Shown: piece after piece, positions 48,082-58,708 of the stretch | Layout: each line of letters opens with the position of its first letter | How positions within the stretch are numbered: the first letter of the stretch is position 1 | Source: Linum tenue | Taxonomy: Eukaryota > Streptophyta > Magnoliopsida > Malpighiales > Linaceae | Length of the DNA: 64,000 bases | Reading direction: 5' to 3' | NCBI GenBank assembly: GCA_946122785.1 | Contig: CAMGYJ010000008.1 | Span: forward strand, 12,797,475 to 12,861,474 | Notes under the pieces: model-generated | The model's input: the letters and a program-made list of their open reading frames with translations, nothing else | Database searches by the model: none | Told to the model about the DNA's origin: nothing | Position numbers and translations under genes: made by a program

Positions 48082-49579
48082 TCAAAGTTTGTGCTGATTG
48101 AACTTCAACTCAGCATGTCTGTCTGTCAACATATATGTAATAATATCGACGTGTGTTACCTTTACTTTCCGTGATGATGTTTGTTGTCCATCGCTTAGGT
48201 TCAGTGAAACAACAATAATAGCGATTAATTGTACCCGGCATATTATAAAAATCAGCCCGAGTCAGCAAGAACTTGGTCTTGAAATGTCCCATTTAGCCTA
48301 ATAACCAAGTCTCATTTAGACCCAAATCCCTAAAAAATCCCTCAAGTCAAAATTGATGATCCAAACGACCCCTTAAACTCTCGTAAATTTTTCATTTTGC
48401 TGACATAATATGATCTCATTTAGGTATTACGAATTTCTTATACATATGCTTAATCAGCCATGATCTCATTTGGGGTCCATTGACATACGGGGATAGGACA
48501 ATTCAAATAAAAAATACTAATAGGCATGAAATAAAGCATTCATCACACTCATATATATGACATAATGCTTGGCCAAAATGGGAAGAGATAGTGGTAACAT
48601 TCATAGTGTTAAAATATTAATCATGTTTGATCTTATATATGCTGACCAGAGATTCCCCTCCAATTGATTTGATTGGAGACCGGCCGGAGAGGCCGCGAAG
48701 CCATTGATTTGATGCTGTGCTGGTAGCTGATGATGAGAGAAGGCTCTGGCTTCTTCTTTCGAGTCTTAGCTTTCACGGATGTTGCAATAGCTAATTAAAC
48801 GCCGCTAAATTAGTTTAATTATCATTCATTGTTTAAGTCCGATATAGGTAGGAGGAGGGAGGATCAATTATGTGAAGAAGACGAATTATTATTCTTTGTT
48901 TCGTTTATTTGTTTTTTTTTTTTTTTGTCATGATTTTGATGTCTTAACTGCTCTACTCGATTATTCATTAACATTCTTCTGATCAAGTAAGTAAACAGTA
49001 CTAAATAAGGATTGATTGTAACTTTACAAAAGTACACCATAACACCATTACTTCGTAAAAAGTTATGCTTTATTTTTTAGTTGTTTTCCAGAAGCAAGTT
49101 GGCACACTTTGTCATATAATGTCAATCTGTGCCTATTTAAACCAAAAGATGAATGAGAACAACCAAAATTATAGGGTTCCCACTTTCAACGTACCTACAT
49201 TACTTTGTTAATATGATGGACTGTCAGTCTCGCTTGTGAATTTATAAGTGATAAGCAGTTAATAATAGCTAGGTTGATACATGGATTTGTTGCAACTTGC
49301 TCGTTTTGGAAATTAATAAACATCGTTCACTGCTGTAAGTAGATGATGATTGATGAGCAGTTAAGAAGTCAAAATCATGTTAAGTAGTCAATAAGATTCT
49401 GTAAGAATTAATTACTACAAGAGGGCCATTGTTGAAATTCATTTGCGAACACAAAAGGGACACTTGAGTTGACCCTTTAATAAACGCTGAGAAAGAACAA
49501 CAGCCCTTACAACTTACAAGGACGTCTTTACCCTTGGCATACCAAAAAAAATTATAATGGAAAAGTAGTAATTAAGCAC
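48082..49579. other. Spacer between copies 3 and 4
   Basis: Contains the duplicated 3' flank of copy 3 and then AT-rich DNA without a gene. From about 49350 the upstream region of copy 4 begins; it shares blocks with the upstream region of copy 5 (TGAGCAGTTAAGA.GTCAAA near 49355 and 55688), not with copies 1-3. Confidence 0.55.
49426..49492. repeat. Promoter segment duplicated at the end of copy 4
   Basis: Aligns with 52948-53021, where it forms the C-terminal codons, stop and first 3' bases of copy 4. Shared blocks: CCATTGTTGAA(A)TTCATT and ACTTG.GTTGACCCTT followed by ATAAACGCTGAGAA. Confidence 0.8.
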
Positions 49580-49587
49580 TATAAATA
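49580..49587 (+). promoter_or_regulatory. TATA box of dioxygenase copy 4
   Basis: TATAAATA, 108 bp upstream of the ATG at 49695; followed by AACAAGCCAGG as in copy 5. Confidence 0.65.
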
Positions 49588-49694
49588 AACAAGCCAGGGA
49601 GAGGCAGAGTTGGGAACCTAAGCATAATCTTCTTTCTAATTTCTCTCTCAACTCAAGCATAATATATACCATTTCATAGACGTGTTTTCAATAT

Positions 49695-52600
49695 ATGGCT
49701 GGATCCATCAATGAAGCGCCTGCTAGTGATCTAAAGCTTCCATTCATAGACTTCTCATCAGAGCCTGGTGATCTGAAACAAGGCACTCCCAATTGGGATT
49801 CCTTGAAATCCCAAGTTCGGGAAGCACTCGAAGACTACGGCTGTTTTGAGGCTTCCTTCGACAGGGTTCCTAGTCGGCTTCGAACTGATGTTTTCGATTC
49901 ACTTGAAGATCTCTTTGATCTGCCTTTGCCCACCAAACAAGCAAGTTTTCCTCCTGAGGCATTTCCCCAAGGTTACTTGGGCCGTCCTCCAGCCAATCCA
50001 TTCTTCGAGAGCTTTGGGCTAAACGATCCTCATTTGCTTGACGTGGTCCAGAACTTCTCTGACAGATTATGGCCCCAAGGAGGAAACCCCAGTTTCAGGT
50101 GATGTATATGATTAATTACCCATTTTAATTAGTAATACTCTTGCTGGAGCACGTTTAACTTTGGCGTTCTAATGCTCGTGATTATTCCGTTTGAAATTCG
50201 TATACCTACATATATATACTCGTCTAGCTACTATATACCAATAGTGTTTGCTACGCTCTCATATACGAGACATGTGTATATTATTATGTACTATGTACGT
50301 CATCTCATATCATGTCAAAAACTAATTTAGTGTTTTTCAAACATCTTGATGTTTGCAGCAAAAATATCCACTCCATGTCTAAGAAGGTGTCTGAACTGGA
50401 TCAAATTGTGAGGACGATGATACTGGAAAGCTTTGGCCTTGAGAAATATGTGGATGAACATATGTGTTTCACAAATTACCATTTGAGGGTCATGAAATAC
50501 GAAGTAACAGTAGCTACTTCCGAAACTCCACTAGATCCAAAAACTGGGCTGAAAGTCCATACTGATAAAAGTATGATTACAACGTTGTGCCAAAATGAGG
50601 TTGATGGATTGGAGCTTCAAAACAAGAGAGGTGAATGGGTTAAATTCAAACCGACTTCTCACACCTCTTTCATCGTCTTGGTTGGTGATTCTCTTTACGT
50701 AAGTCACTTCTTTATTCGCTGATTTTTTAATTTGGTATGACCGTTATCTGTCCCTCGCATGCATGCCAATATATCCTCGATAAAGGCTATCATACTCTTA
50801 AAATATGTGATACTTGGTCATGAATGTATTTCAATGTAATTCCACAAATTGTAATTATTTTTTCTCACATAAATTTCGGGATTGGGTTTAGAAAATTAGA
50901 CTCCAAGTTTACCCGTTATATATTAAGATATGGTATCATATCTCAAATTAGGGTAATTCATGGTTTATATAGTGCCACCTCATTAGGAGTAATGGAGTAC
51001 TGCATATTAAAAATTATGCTAGAATGACCCATATATCCTTCTATAGTTCTATATAAGTGCGGTTTTTGATAGCGTTCCATTTATTTAATTTAACTTGAAC
51101 TCGACACTTTAATATTTTGATTGTTTTAGTTCCAAACTTCAAGAGTGTTCATTTCAGTGCAGTATTACATGAAAAGTTTTTTTTAGGACACTTTTGGAAT
51201 GGATAATTGTAACTTTAGTCCTTGAACATCCAGTAAGTCAATTTAACTTCTCTATACACGAAAATTTATGTTGGGTAAATACAATATATTAGCCACAACT
51301 ATTAAGTAACGGGAAATTATAACCATAACTATCCAAATACAAATTATTAGCCAAAACTATTATTGCGAATCATGAAATGGCTAACTGTGTGTTACTCCGT
51401 TAAATTTTATAACAAAGACTGCCACATCAGCATTCCACGTCAGAAAATATTAAAAAAATAATAATATATTAAAAATATTTATTAAAAAATAGAAAAATGA
51501 GAAAACCTTTTTTTTCCAATCCCCTCCGCTGGAAAGAACTCCCCCCTATTATTTTCCAATCCCCCGCTGCTGGAACGAACCTCTTCGAAGCCACCGACGC
51601 CGCCTTCTCCATCACTTTCCCCATCCTCCTCGCCTCTCTGCCGTCCTTTCCAGTTCCACCTTCGCCATCCCATCCATCTCCTCCTCGAACCTCCGTAACT
51701 CCGTGATCGCCGCCTCCATCGCCGATTCCAACACAACCCACGCCTTGTAGGCCTCCAATTCAAACGACTTCATCAGATTGGAGTCGATTTTGGATGGATT
51801 GAAGTGTTTGTCTCGCAGGAGTTTGTCCGCCAGTAGGCAGAAGATTGAAGATTCTGGACGGATCTGGGAGCTTCGAAGGGAAGCACGAAGTGCCGGAACA
51901 ACTACTCCGCCTCCATCGCACAATCCAATTTCCAGGTGTCGCCGACTTCTTCGTCGCTAACGAAGATGATCACCAGAGCTTGCAAAGGTCATTTCGAGGA
52001 CTATTCGTTCGGCACAGCATAGAGCAGCCCGCAAAACTACTACGTACTCCTCTACGCCGAAACCCGACCCGTCGGCGGGCCTGCGGCCGTTCGCGTTCCC
52101 CCGACCCGACTACCCGGAAAAGGGTGGAGAGATGCTCGCCCCCGTTTGTTGTTCCGGAGGGACCTCGTTCAGCTTCCGAATCGTGTGCAAGAGTTTCTAG
52201 AGCTTGAACGGCGACGACCTGCGGGGTGAATTGACTTGTGGATGATGATCGGAATCAGGGGATTTTTTACCCCTAATAGTAAATTAATTAATAAGTTACA
52301 AGGTTGACCTACTTATGTGGCATTTTTGTTGACTGCCACGTCAACGTAGCATCTGCCAATTCACCATCATCTAACAGAAGTATTACGGAGACTTAACAGT
52401 TGGTTATTATTTTGTATATTGATAGTTTTGGATATGAAACCCCGATACATAATAGGTATGGATATTATATTGTATTTGCCCATTTATGTTTGATATGACA
52501 ATTTGGTGTTGGGCCATTAAAATAAAATTTCATTGTATTATTTTTAAAATTAGTTTGCATCACATCTAATTTCTGGAACAAATTCCTTCAAAATGGAATG

Positions 52601-53001
52601 AACGGTCCTGTGAAAATTTTCTACAAGTTTATTAATTTTGCAGTGTGAGGTTTAAGATAGTGACAACAACCAAATCCAATTATAATCTAGCTATATAATT
52701 TGTGATTTCGTATTTTGTGTAGGCATGGCTGAATGGTAGGGTTCACTGTCCCGACCACAGGGTATGGTTGTGTGAAAACGATAAGTTGAGATATTCGTTC
52801 GCACTTTTCACACGCCCAAAGGCGAACAACACTATCAAAGCGCCGGAAGGGTTGATTGACGAACAACACCCCTTGTTGTTCAAGCCCTTTACCTACAAGC
52901 AGCTAATTGCCTCGACTTTTACCCAAGCTCGTCTGAAAGAGGCTTCTCCATTGTTGAATTCATTCTCCGTTGTGCAAACTCAAACGAGATACTTGGGTTG
53001 A
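49695..53001 (+). CDS. AOP-like 2-oxoglutarate/Fe(II)-dependent dioxygenase, copy 4, with replaced C-terminus (3 exons)
   Basis: Exons 49695-50098, 50359-50698 and 52723-53001 give 340 residues. DIOX_N half: LPFIDFSSEPGDLKQGTPNW and REALEDYGCFEA. Iron ligands His202, Asp204 and His256; 2-oxoglutarate ligands Arg271-x-Ser273. It has LPTKQ where copies 1-3 have LHTKQ and groups with copy 5. Intron 2 is 2.0 kb because of a Pack-MULE-like insertion. The last 17 residues (PLLNSFSVVQTQTRYLG) do not match the family end seen in copy 5 (PLRAFYGL); the DNA coding them aligns with the promoter of this same gene. Whether the long intron is spliced well is unknown. Catalytic core intact, so it may be active. 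Confidence 0.85.
51264..52490. mobile_element. Pack-MULE-like Mutator element in intron 2 of dioxygenase copy 4
   Basis: The element proper is 51273-52481 (1209 bp). Its ends are GGGTAAATACAATAT and, inverted, GGGCAAATACAATAT, and the similarity continues inward for over 100 bp as imperfect long terminal inverted repeats. It is flanked by a perfect 9-bp direct repeat, ATTTATGTT, at 51264-51272 and 52482-52490, the hallmark of Mutator-like transposition. The interior (about 51500-52250) is GC-rich and coding-like, unlike the AT-rich TIRs and surroundings, and holds no transposase. This structure, TIRs around captured host gene pieces, is that of a Pack-MULE. Absent from intron 2 of the other copies. 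Confidence 0.9.
51612..51923 (-). pseudogene. Captured gene fragment inside the Pack-MULE
   Basis: A minus-strand frame of about 103 codons whose middle (LLADKLLRDKHFNPSKIDSN, then AYKAWVVLESAMEAAITELR and a Glu/Arg-rich helix) looks like genuine helical protein. The start is uncertain. A second coding-like GC-rich stretch on the plus strand (about 51960-52200) includes NYYVLLYAETRPVGGPAAVR-like reading but contains stops. I do not recognise either donor gene. Confidence 0.55.
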
Positions 53002-53690
53002 CCCTTGATAAACGCTGAGAACTAAAAAGTAACTCTTGATCGTATTGATGAAATAAAATCTCGTATTCATGAACGATAATTGGGAAGTGTGAGTGTAATT
53101 GGGATGGGAGGAGAATGGTTAGGAAATGTGACTGCTCGCTCATATCTTGTTCACATGAACTGTAATTGGGATGGGAGGAGAATGGTTAGGAAAACCTCCT
53201 ATTTTTAGTCAAGTTCTAACTGTAACTTTACAAACATCAGTACCAAATACCTCGTATAAAATTACAGGAACTTAAATAAGAAAATGTGGTTAATAAATGT
53301 AATTTTCATTTTGTTACCAAATCATTTGAAATCCTCAATTTTAATCTGGTTATATGTATAGACGACCAAGATTTTTAATATATTAGGTACTAAATAGTAC
53401 TAGAATGACTTCTACGACAGCCAAAACTCTCAATACTCATATAATACTCAAATGGCTAACCCAAAATGATTAGATGATAAAAGGATTAGATTCATGAATT
53501 AACGGATTACATTAAAATAATGAATTTTTGAATTCATGAATAAAAATGGTATCGAAACTTTGGATCATATTAAAAAATTGAAAAGTTTAGGTACTAAATT
53601 GTTATTATGAAATATTAGGTGGCAAAACATTTTTTTATGAAGATGATATCATTTCATCAAATAAACGAAGGAAAAGAAAAAAGAGTACAA
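53002..53690. other. Spacer after copy 4 with a 33-bp direct repeat
   Basis: Begins with promoter-derived sequence (to 53021). A perfect 33-bp segment starting TGTAATTGGGATGGGAGGAG occurs at 53094-53126 and 53161-53193, 67 bp apart. The rest is AT-rich with nothing recognised. Confidence 0.6.
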
Positions 53691-55503
53691 GATTCCATTG
53701 CCACATGAGTTAGTCCAGAAATATCAAAGAAGTGATATATCCCAGCGTAGTATAGTTAAGGTTGATATAATGAAGGCTTTTGATTCGGTGGATTGGGATT
53801 TCTTGATTACAGTTTTAAAAGCAATGAATTTCCATGAATTGTTTGTGAAGTGGATTGTTATGTGTGTGACTACATCCTAAGAGTGTGGGGTTTAATGGTG
53901 GAATTGTGGGATATTTCTCAGCTTGTAAAGGACTGAGGCAAGGGGACCCTTTGTCCCCCTACTTATTTGTTGTATCAATGGAAATCCTGTCATGTTTAAT
54001 GAGCAAAGCAGTTAACGAAGGTCAAATGCCATTCCATCTGATGTGTAAGAGACTGGGATTGACACATTTGATGCTTGCTGATGATTTGTTACTGTTCTCT
54101 GATGGCTCCAATCATGGTATTCAATGTATTCAGAAGGTGTTGGGGGAATTCAGAAGAATCTCTGGACTTAAGTCCAACCCTGAAAAGTGTGAACTGTTCT
54201 GTGGGGGTCTTCCTCTTGAATGGCAAAAACAAATGGCTCTTAATGCGGGGTATAAACTGGGAACACTTCTTATTAGGTATCTGGGATTGCCTCTTATCCC
54301 TGGCAAATTATCTATAAAGGCTTGTAAGTCTCTGTTGGACAAAATTACTGGGAGGATACATAGTTGGAAAACCAAATTTCTTAGCTATGCAGGGCGTTTG
54401 CAACTTATTATCTCAGTGCTTGCCTAAGAGGATTGTTAAGGAAGTTGAAAGATTGTGTAATGACTTTTTATGGGGAGTAGGGGAGGAGGGGAAGAAGAAG
54501 GCTACTGCAGCTTGGAAATATATTGCTCTCCCAAAAAATGAAGGTGGTTTAGGTATTCGTGACCTGGTGAGTTGGAACTTTGCTTGTGTAATAAGACACA
54601 TTTGGCTTATCCTCCTACAGCAGGGTTCATTGTGGGTGGCATGGCTGAGAGAATATAGGATAAAGCATCATGATTTCTGGACATTCCAATCAAAAGCAAG
54701 GTCTTGGTTATGGTTGAAACTGTTGAAGAGTAGAGATCGAATTAGTCAATGGATGTCAATGAATAATGGTGAGGTTACATGGTCTGAAAAAGTTATGCAG
54801 AAATATAAAATTCAACTGGTGTGGGAAGTGTTCAGGCCTAAGGAAGCAACTGTTCCATGGTATTCTCTTGTGTGGAAAGGACTCTCCCCTCCAAGGGATA
54901 AATTCCTTGTTTGGATGGTTGTAAAAAACTATATTGTCACATGTGATAAGGTGGCTCGTTGGGGTGGGAGAGGTCCTCTCTCGTGTGTGTTCTGCTCCTG
55001 TGCTTTGGAGACTAGGGCGCACCTGTTTGGTGAATGTGTGGTTTACAAAGAGTTGTATGCAGGTTGGCTGGCCAAGGAATTCCCCAGAACTCCTTCTGAT
55101 GATTGGGACGTTGAGTTGCAGTGGGCTGTGTTGCATCTTCGAGGAAAGCAGGAGCGTGCTCAGGCTGCTAGGGCGATTTGGAGGTCTATAGTCAGCTCCA
55201 TCTGGAGAGAAAGGTGTCACTTGAAGTTTGGCGAGACAAGGAGAAGTTGCCAAGAGTTGATACTTAGCATACGAAAGGATCTCTCTATCTTGTTCCCTTC
55301 TGTACTTATTGATAGTTTCTGGTGACTAGTCAGCTTGTTGCTCTTGGTTCAGTTATAGGTTTCTTTCGTTGTATTGCTAAAGGTAGAGTTGCTAAGGTGT
55401 GGATGCAAAACACAGAGGTATAGTAACTTAGTTGGCAGGGGTGTTGCCTTCAGTTTTGCAGGGGGGTTTTGATGATATAAAGCTTACCAATTCATAAAAA
55501 AAA
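53691..55503 (+). mobile_element. Degenerate, 5'-truncated LINE without RNase H
   Basis: Same strand as the dioxygenase genes. Starts inside the reverse transcriptase and ends with a short A-run (55496-55503) after a ~170-bp 3' untranslated stretch. The 5' junction and target-site duplication could not be fixed. Confidence 0.88.
53698..55325 (+). pseudogene. Broken LINE reverse transcriptase (second LINE lineage)
   Basis: Three frames together spell one protein: VKVDIMKAFDSVDWDFL (53698-53880), KGLRQGDPLSPYLF through catalytic LADD to SYAGRLQLIISVL (53885-54427), then LPKRIVKEVERLCNDFLWG to a zinc-binding-type CVFCSCALETRAHLFGEC region (54387-55325). A stop at about 53878 and a frameshift with small deletion near 54413 destroy it. 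It stops after the zf-RVT region and has no RNase H domain, unlike the LINE at 29401-31698, so the two belong to different lineages. Confidence 0.9.
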
Positions 55504-56812
55504 TGAAACAAAATTCAAAGGCTGCTGATTTGCAGATTAAATGTCAAACTTTCCAAAACATAATTTCTGAAAGTAATTGCAACTTTATTTTCCTCTCTCA
55601 TGAGGTGTTGCAACTTGCAACTTGTCATCGTGAGCTCATTTTGGAATAAATTAGATCACCTTCCTAAAAAAGAAAACAAAGTAAAATGAGCAGTTAAGAC
55701 GTCAAAGCCATGTGAAAGAACAAGGAAGCTTGTAGAGGCCAGAGGGCCAAGCTAAGTCGATTTGCCCTTGTCCATGAAACTTGAAAAAACAAAACTCTCC
55801 CTTTGTACAAAACACAAAAAGGAAATTCAATTGACCCTCGAAATGAACCAAACGGAACGTAAAGTTATGTGAGGAGAAATTGTCAACTGGCGATAACTAA
55901 ACGAATATTCTCTTCTTTAAAAAAATTGGACGGGTTCGGAAATTTCCATAAAATCATGCAAGATCCAATTCTTCGGAGTACGATTGATTTTACTAAAACA
56001 ATGGAAATCAAAGTCCCAAAGGCGAGTGACTTTGACTAGCCAAATAAGCAATACACTCAATATAGATATGAAACATCTATATTATCCTTTTTCGCTCTAT
56101 AATATCTCAAAATATCTTAATAAGATAAATATCAGGGTCCTCAGCATCCCGTCTCTAGAAAAGCTGGACCCCGTAAAGGGAATCAAGTTCAACGAGAACA
56201 AATTTGTGTCACGTCAACTAAAGACCCCGTATTTCACCCAAAAAAAAAACTAAAGACCCCGTATATCACATCTCAACTCTATCTTGGTAATCGAACAACC
56301 TATCAAGTCTAATGTGCGTTGTTAAATTAGTGTCATGTGTGATCTCGTATTATAGCGAAGAGCTAAGATTCGTCCCTAAATATCAACGGGATTACATTCT
56401 TTTTTCCAGATTAAGGATGATTTAAAATCTCTTTATAAATACATGTAAAATTTGTAACGATCTTTGAAATTTGGAATAATTTGCGGCCCTCGAGAATCGA
56501 TCCATACAAGTGGATGGGTGATGGACATTGGACGGAAGCATATACGCATGCACCAACTGCTACAGCAATGCAAACCACCAAAATAGTAAATTAAGAAGAC
56601 TAATTAATGGCTTCATAAAAAAAGAAGACTAATGAATGGAATTGGTCTACCCTCAGCCGAGCTCCCCCTAATATATGCTTAGTGACACCACCGACCACCT
56701 CATAGCTTTTAATAATTTATTTATTTGCTCAATAATTGAGCTGAAAATTTCTAAATCGATCTACATTTGTTTAATTTCGACAATTTTTCTGTCTCAATAA
56801 TACTCATCTAGC
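55504..56812. other. Spacer and upstream region of copy 5
   Basis: 55680-55860 aligns loosely with the upstream region of copy 4. No gene seen; an 89-codon frame at 55984-56253 has no recognised content. Confidence 0.5.
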
Positions 56813-56820
56813 TATAAATA
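56813..56820 (+). promoter_or_regulatory. TATA box of dioxygenase copy 5
   Basis: TATAAATA followed by CACAAGCCAGGCAGG, 60 bp before the ATG at 56880. Confidence 0.65.
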
Positions 56821-56879
56821 CACAAGCCAGGCAGGCAGCTGGAGGAATTCCCATTCAAGACCAGCATCTTCTTTCTAAT

Positions 56880-58056
56880 ATGGGTTCTATCAGGGAAGCG
56901 CCTACTGATCTAAAGCTTCCCTTCATCGACTTCTCAAAGCCTCATCTGAAACCAGGCACTCCCCATTGGGATTCCTTGAAATCCCAAGTTCGAGAAGCAC
57001 TCGAAAACTATGGCTGCTTCGAAGCTTCCTTCGAAAGGGTTCCTAGCAAGCTTCGAAGCGATGTTTTCGATTCATTGGAGGAGCTTTTCGATCTGCCTTT
57101 GCCAACCAAACAAAGAAGTGTCGTTCCAAACGCATTTCATCAAGGTTACTTGGGGCAGCATCCTTTGTATCCGTTCTTTGAGAGCTTTGGGTTAGAGGAT
57201 CCTACCTTGCTTGAAGTGATCCGGAACTTCTCCAACACATTGTGGCCCCAAGGAGGAAACCCAAGTTTCAGGTAGTGTCACACACAGTTTGCAAGTTGTT
57301 ATATGAACTCATCTCTGATACCACGTCAATAAGCAGCACTTCATCATTCTAATGTCTGCAGCAAAAACATTCACTCCTTGTCTGAGATGGTCTCCGAATT
57401 GGACCAAACGGTGAGGACAATGACACTGGAGAGTTTTGGGCTCGAGAAATATATGGACGAACACATGAGTTTCGCAAGTTATCATTTGAGGGTCATGAAA
57501 TACGAAGCAATTGATTCCCAAGCTACCTTAGATCCACAACTTGTGCTGAGAGTCCACACCGATAAAGGTCTCATCACCATACTGTGCCAGAATGAGGTCG
57601 AGGGACTGGAGTTTGAAACCAAGAAAGGCGAGTGGGTTAAATACACGCCAACCTCTCCTAGCTCTTTCGTCGTCTTGGCTGGCGATTCTCTTCATGTAAG
57701 TCCCCTCCCCTCGATCTCCTGGCTAAAGTCAATCATTTCTCATTTAAGACGATAATCTGGTAAAATTATTATTATTGATTTGTGATTTCATTTAATCATG
57801 AAAGGCATGGCTGAACGGTAGGGTTCACTATCCCTATCATAGGGTAAGGTTGTGTGGAAACGATAAGCCGAGGTATTCGTTTGGCCTTTTCACAACCCCG
57901 AAGGACGAAAGCACTGTGAAAGCTCCAGAAGAACTGATTGACGAACAACACCCGTTATTGTTCAAGCCCTTTGTTTATAAGCAGTATCTTGACGTGGCTT
58001 TTACCCAAGCTGGCCGTAAAGAGGCTGCTCCTTTACGTGCATTTTATGGCCTCTAA
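56880..58056 (+). CDS. AOP-like 2-oxoglutarate/Fe(II)-dependent dioxygenase, copy 5 (3 exons)
   Basis: Exons 56880-57271, 57362-57695 and 57805-58056 give 325 residues with compact introns (90 and 109 bp). DIOX_N half: LPFIDFSKPHLKPGTPHWDS and REALENYGCFEA. Iron ligands His196, Asp198 (RVHTDKG) and His250 (NGRVH); 2-oxoglutarate ligands Arg265-x-Ser267. The distal-His loop reads VHYPYHR instead of the VHCPKHK/VHCPDHR of the other copies, a change next to the active site. C-terminus (PLRAFYGL) is of family type. This is the copy with the least visible damage, and with copy 4 forms the second subgroup of the cluster. Substrate unknown. Confidence 0.92.
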
Positions 58057-58333
58057 AAAATATATGCCATGCATATGCACAAATCCTGTACGTGTCTTTA
58101 ATTTGTTCGGCTCAAGATGTAATAAGAGGTATATATGGCCGGTGGTGTGTTAATTACCTAATGTCTTTGTAATCACGATTATATATGTTTATAATTCCCA
58201 TGGGTAATTGGATGTAATGGAACGTCAAATGACCTTACGCAGTTACGCTAGCTATAAGAAAAATGAGCTATAATAAAGATAAATTATATGTGCCCTTATA
58301 ACGAAGACTTTGGTCCAAAACTTTATGTAGTAT

Positions 58334-58708
58334 ATATGAGAAGATTGTATGTATTCATTTAACTGCTCACAAAAAATAAAGTTAATACGATTCTATCATA
58401 AGTTTATAGCTGAATTCTGTCATAAGTCTATCATAGCTGCCTAATGTAGAGAATCACTAATTAATTTCCCCTACGTACGATCATCTGCATTTCTTTGTTT
58501 TCTACTTATCTGCATTGCCTCCTCGTGCATATGTAACGCCAAATACAGGAGGAGCAATCAAATGTTGTTTATATCACAATTATATTATTCATGCAAAGTT
58601 GATACTATTAATTCATATATACAACCTGTCACTGTAGGATCACATGCAAACCCCAAAAAACTAATACATCTTATCACCCTTCAACAACCAAAACTAGCTA
58701 GTCCATGA
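58334..58708 (-). repeat. Inverted repeat, right arm (partner 42816-43146)
   Basis: The reverse complement aligns with 42816-43146 over nearly the whole length with small indels. Confidence 0.85.

Noticed and set aside
53640..55520. Target-site duplication for the second LINE
   Set aside because: A-rich strings on both sides give only trivial matches.
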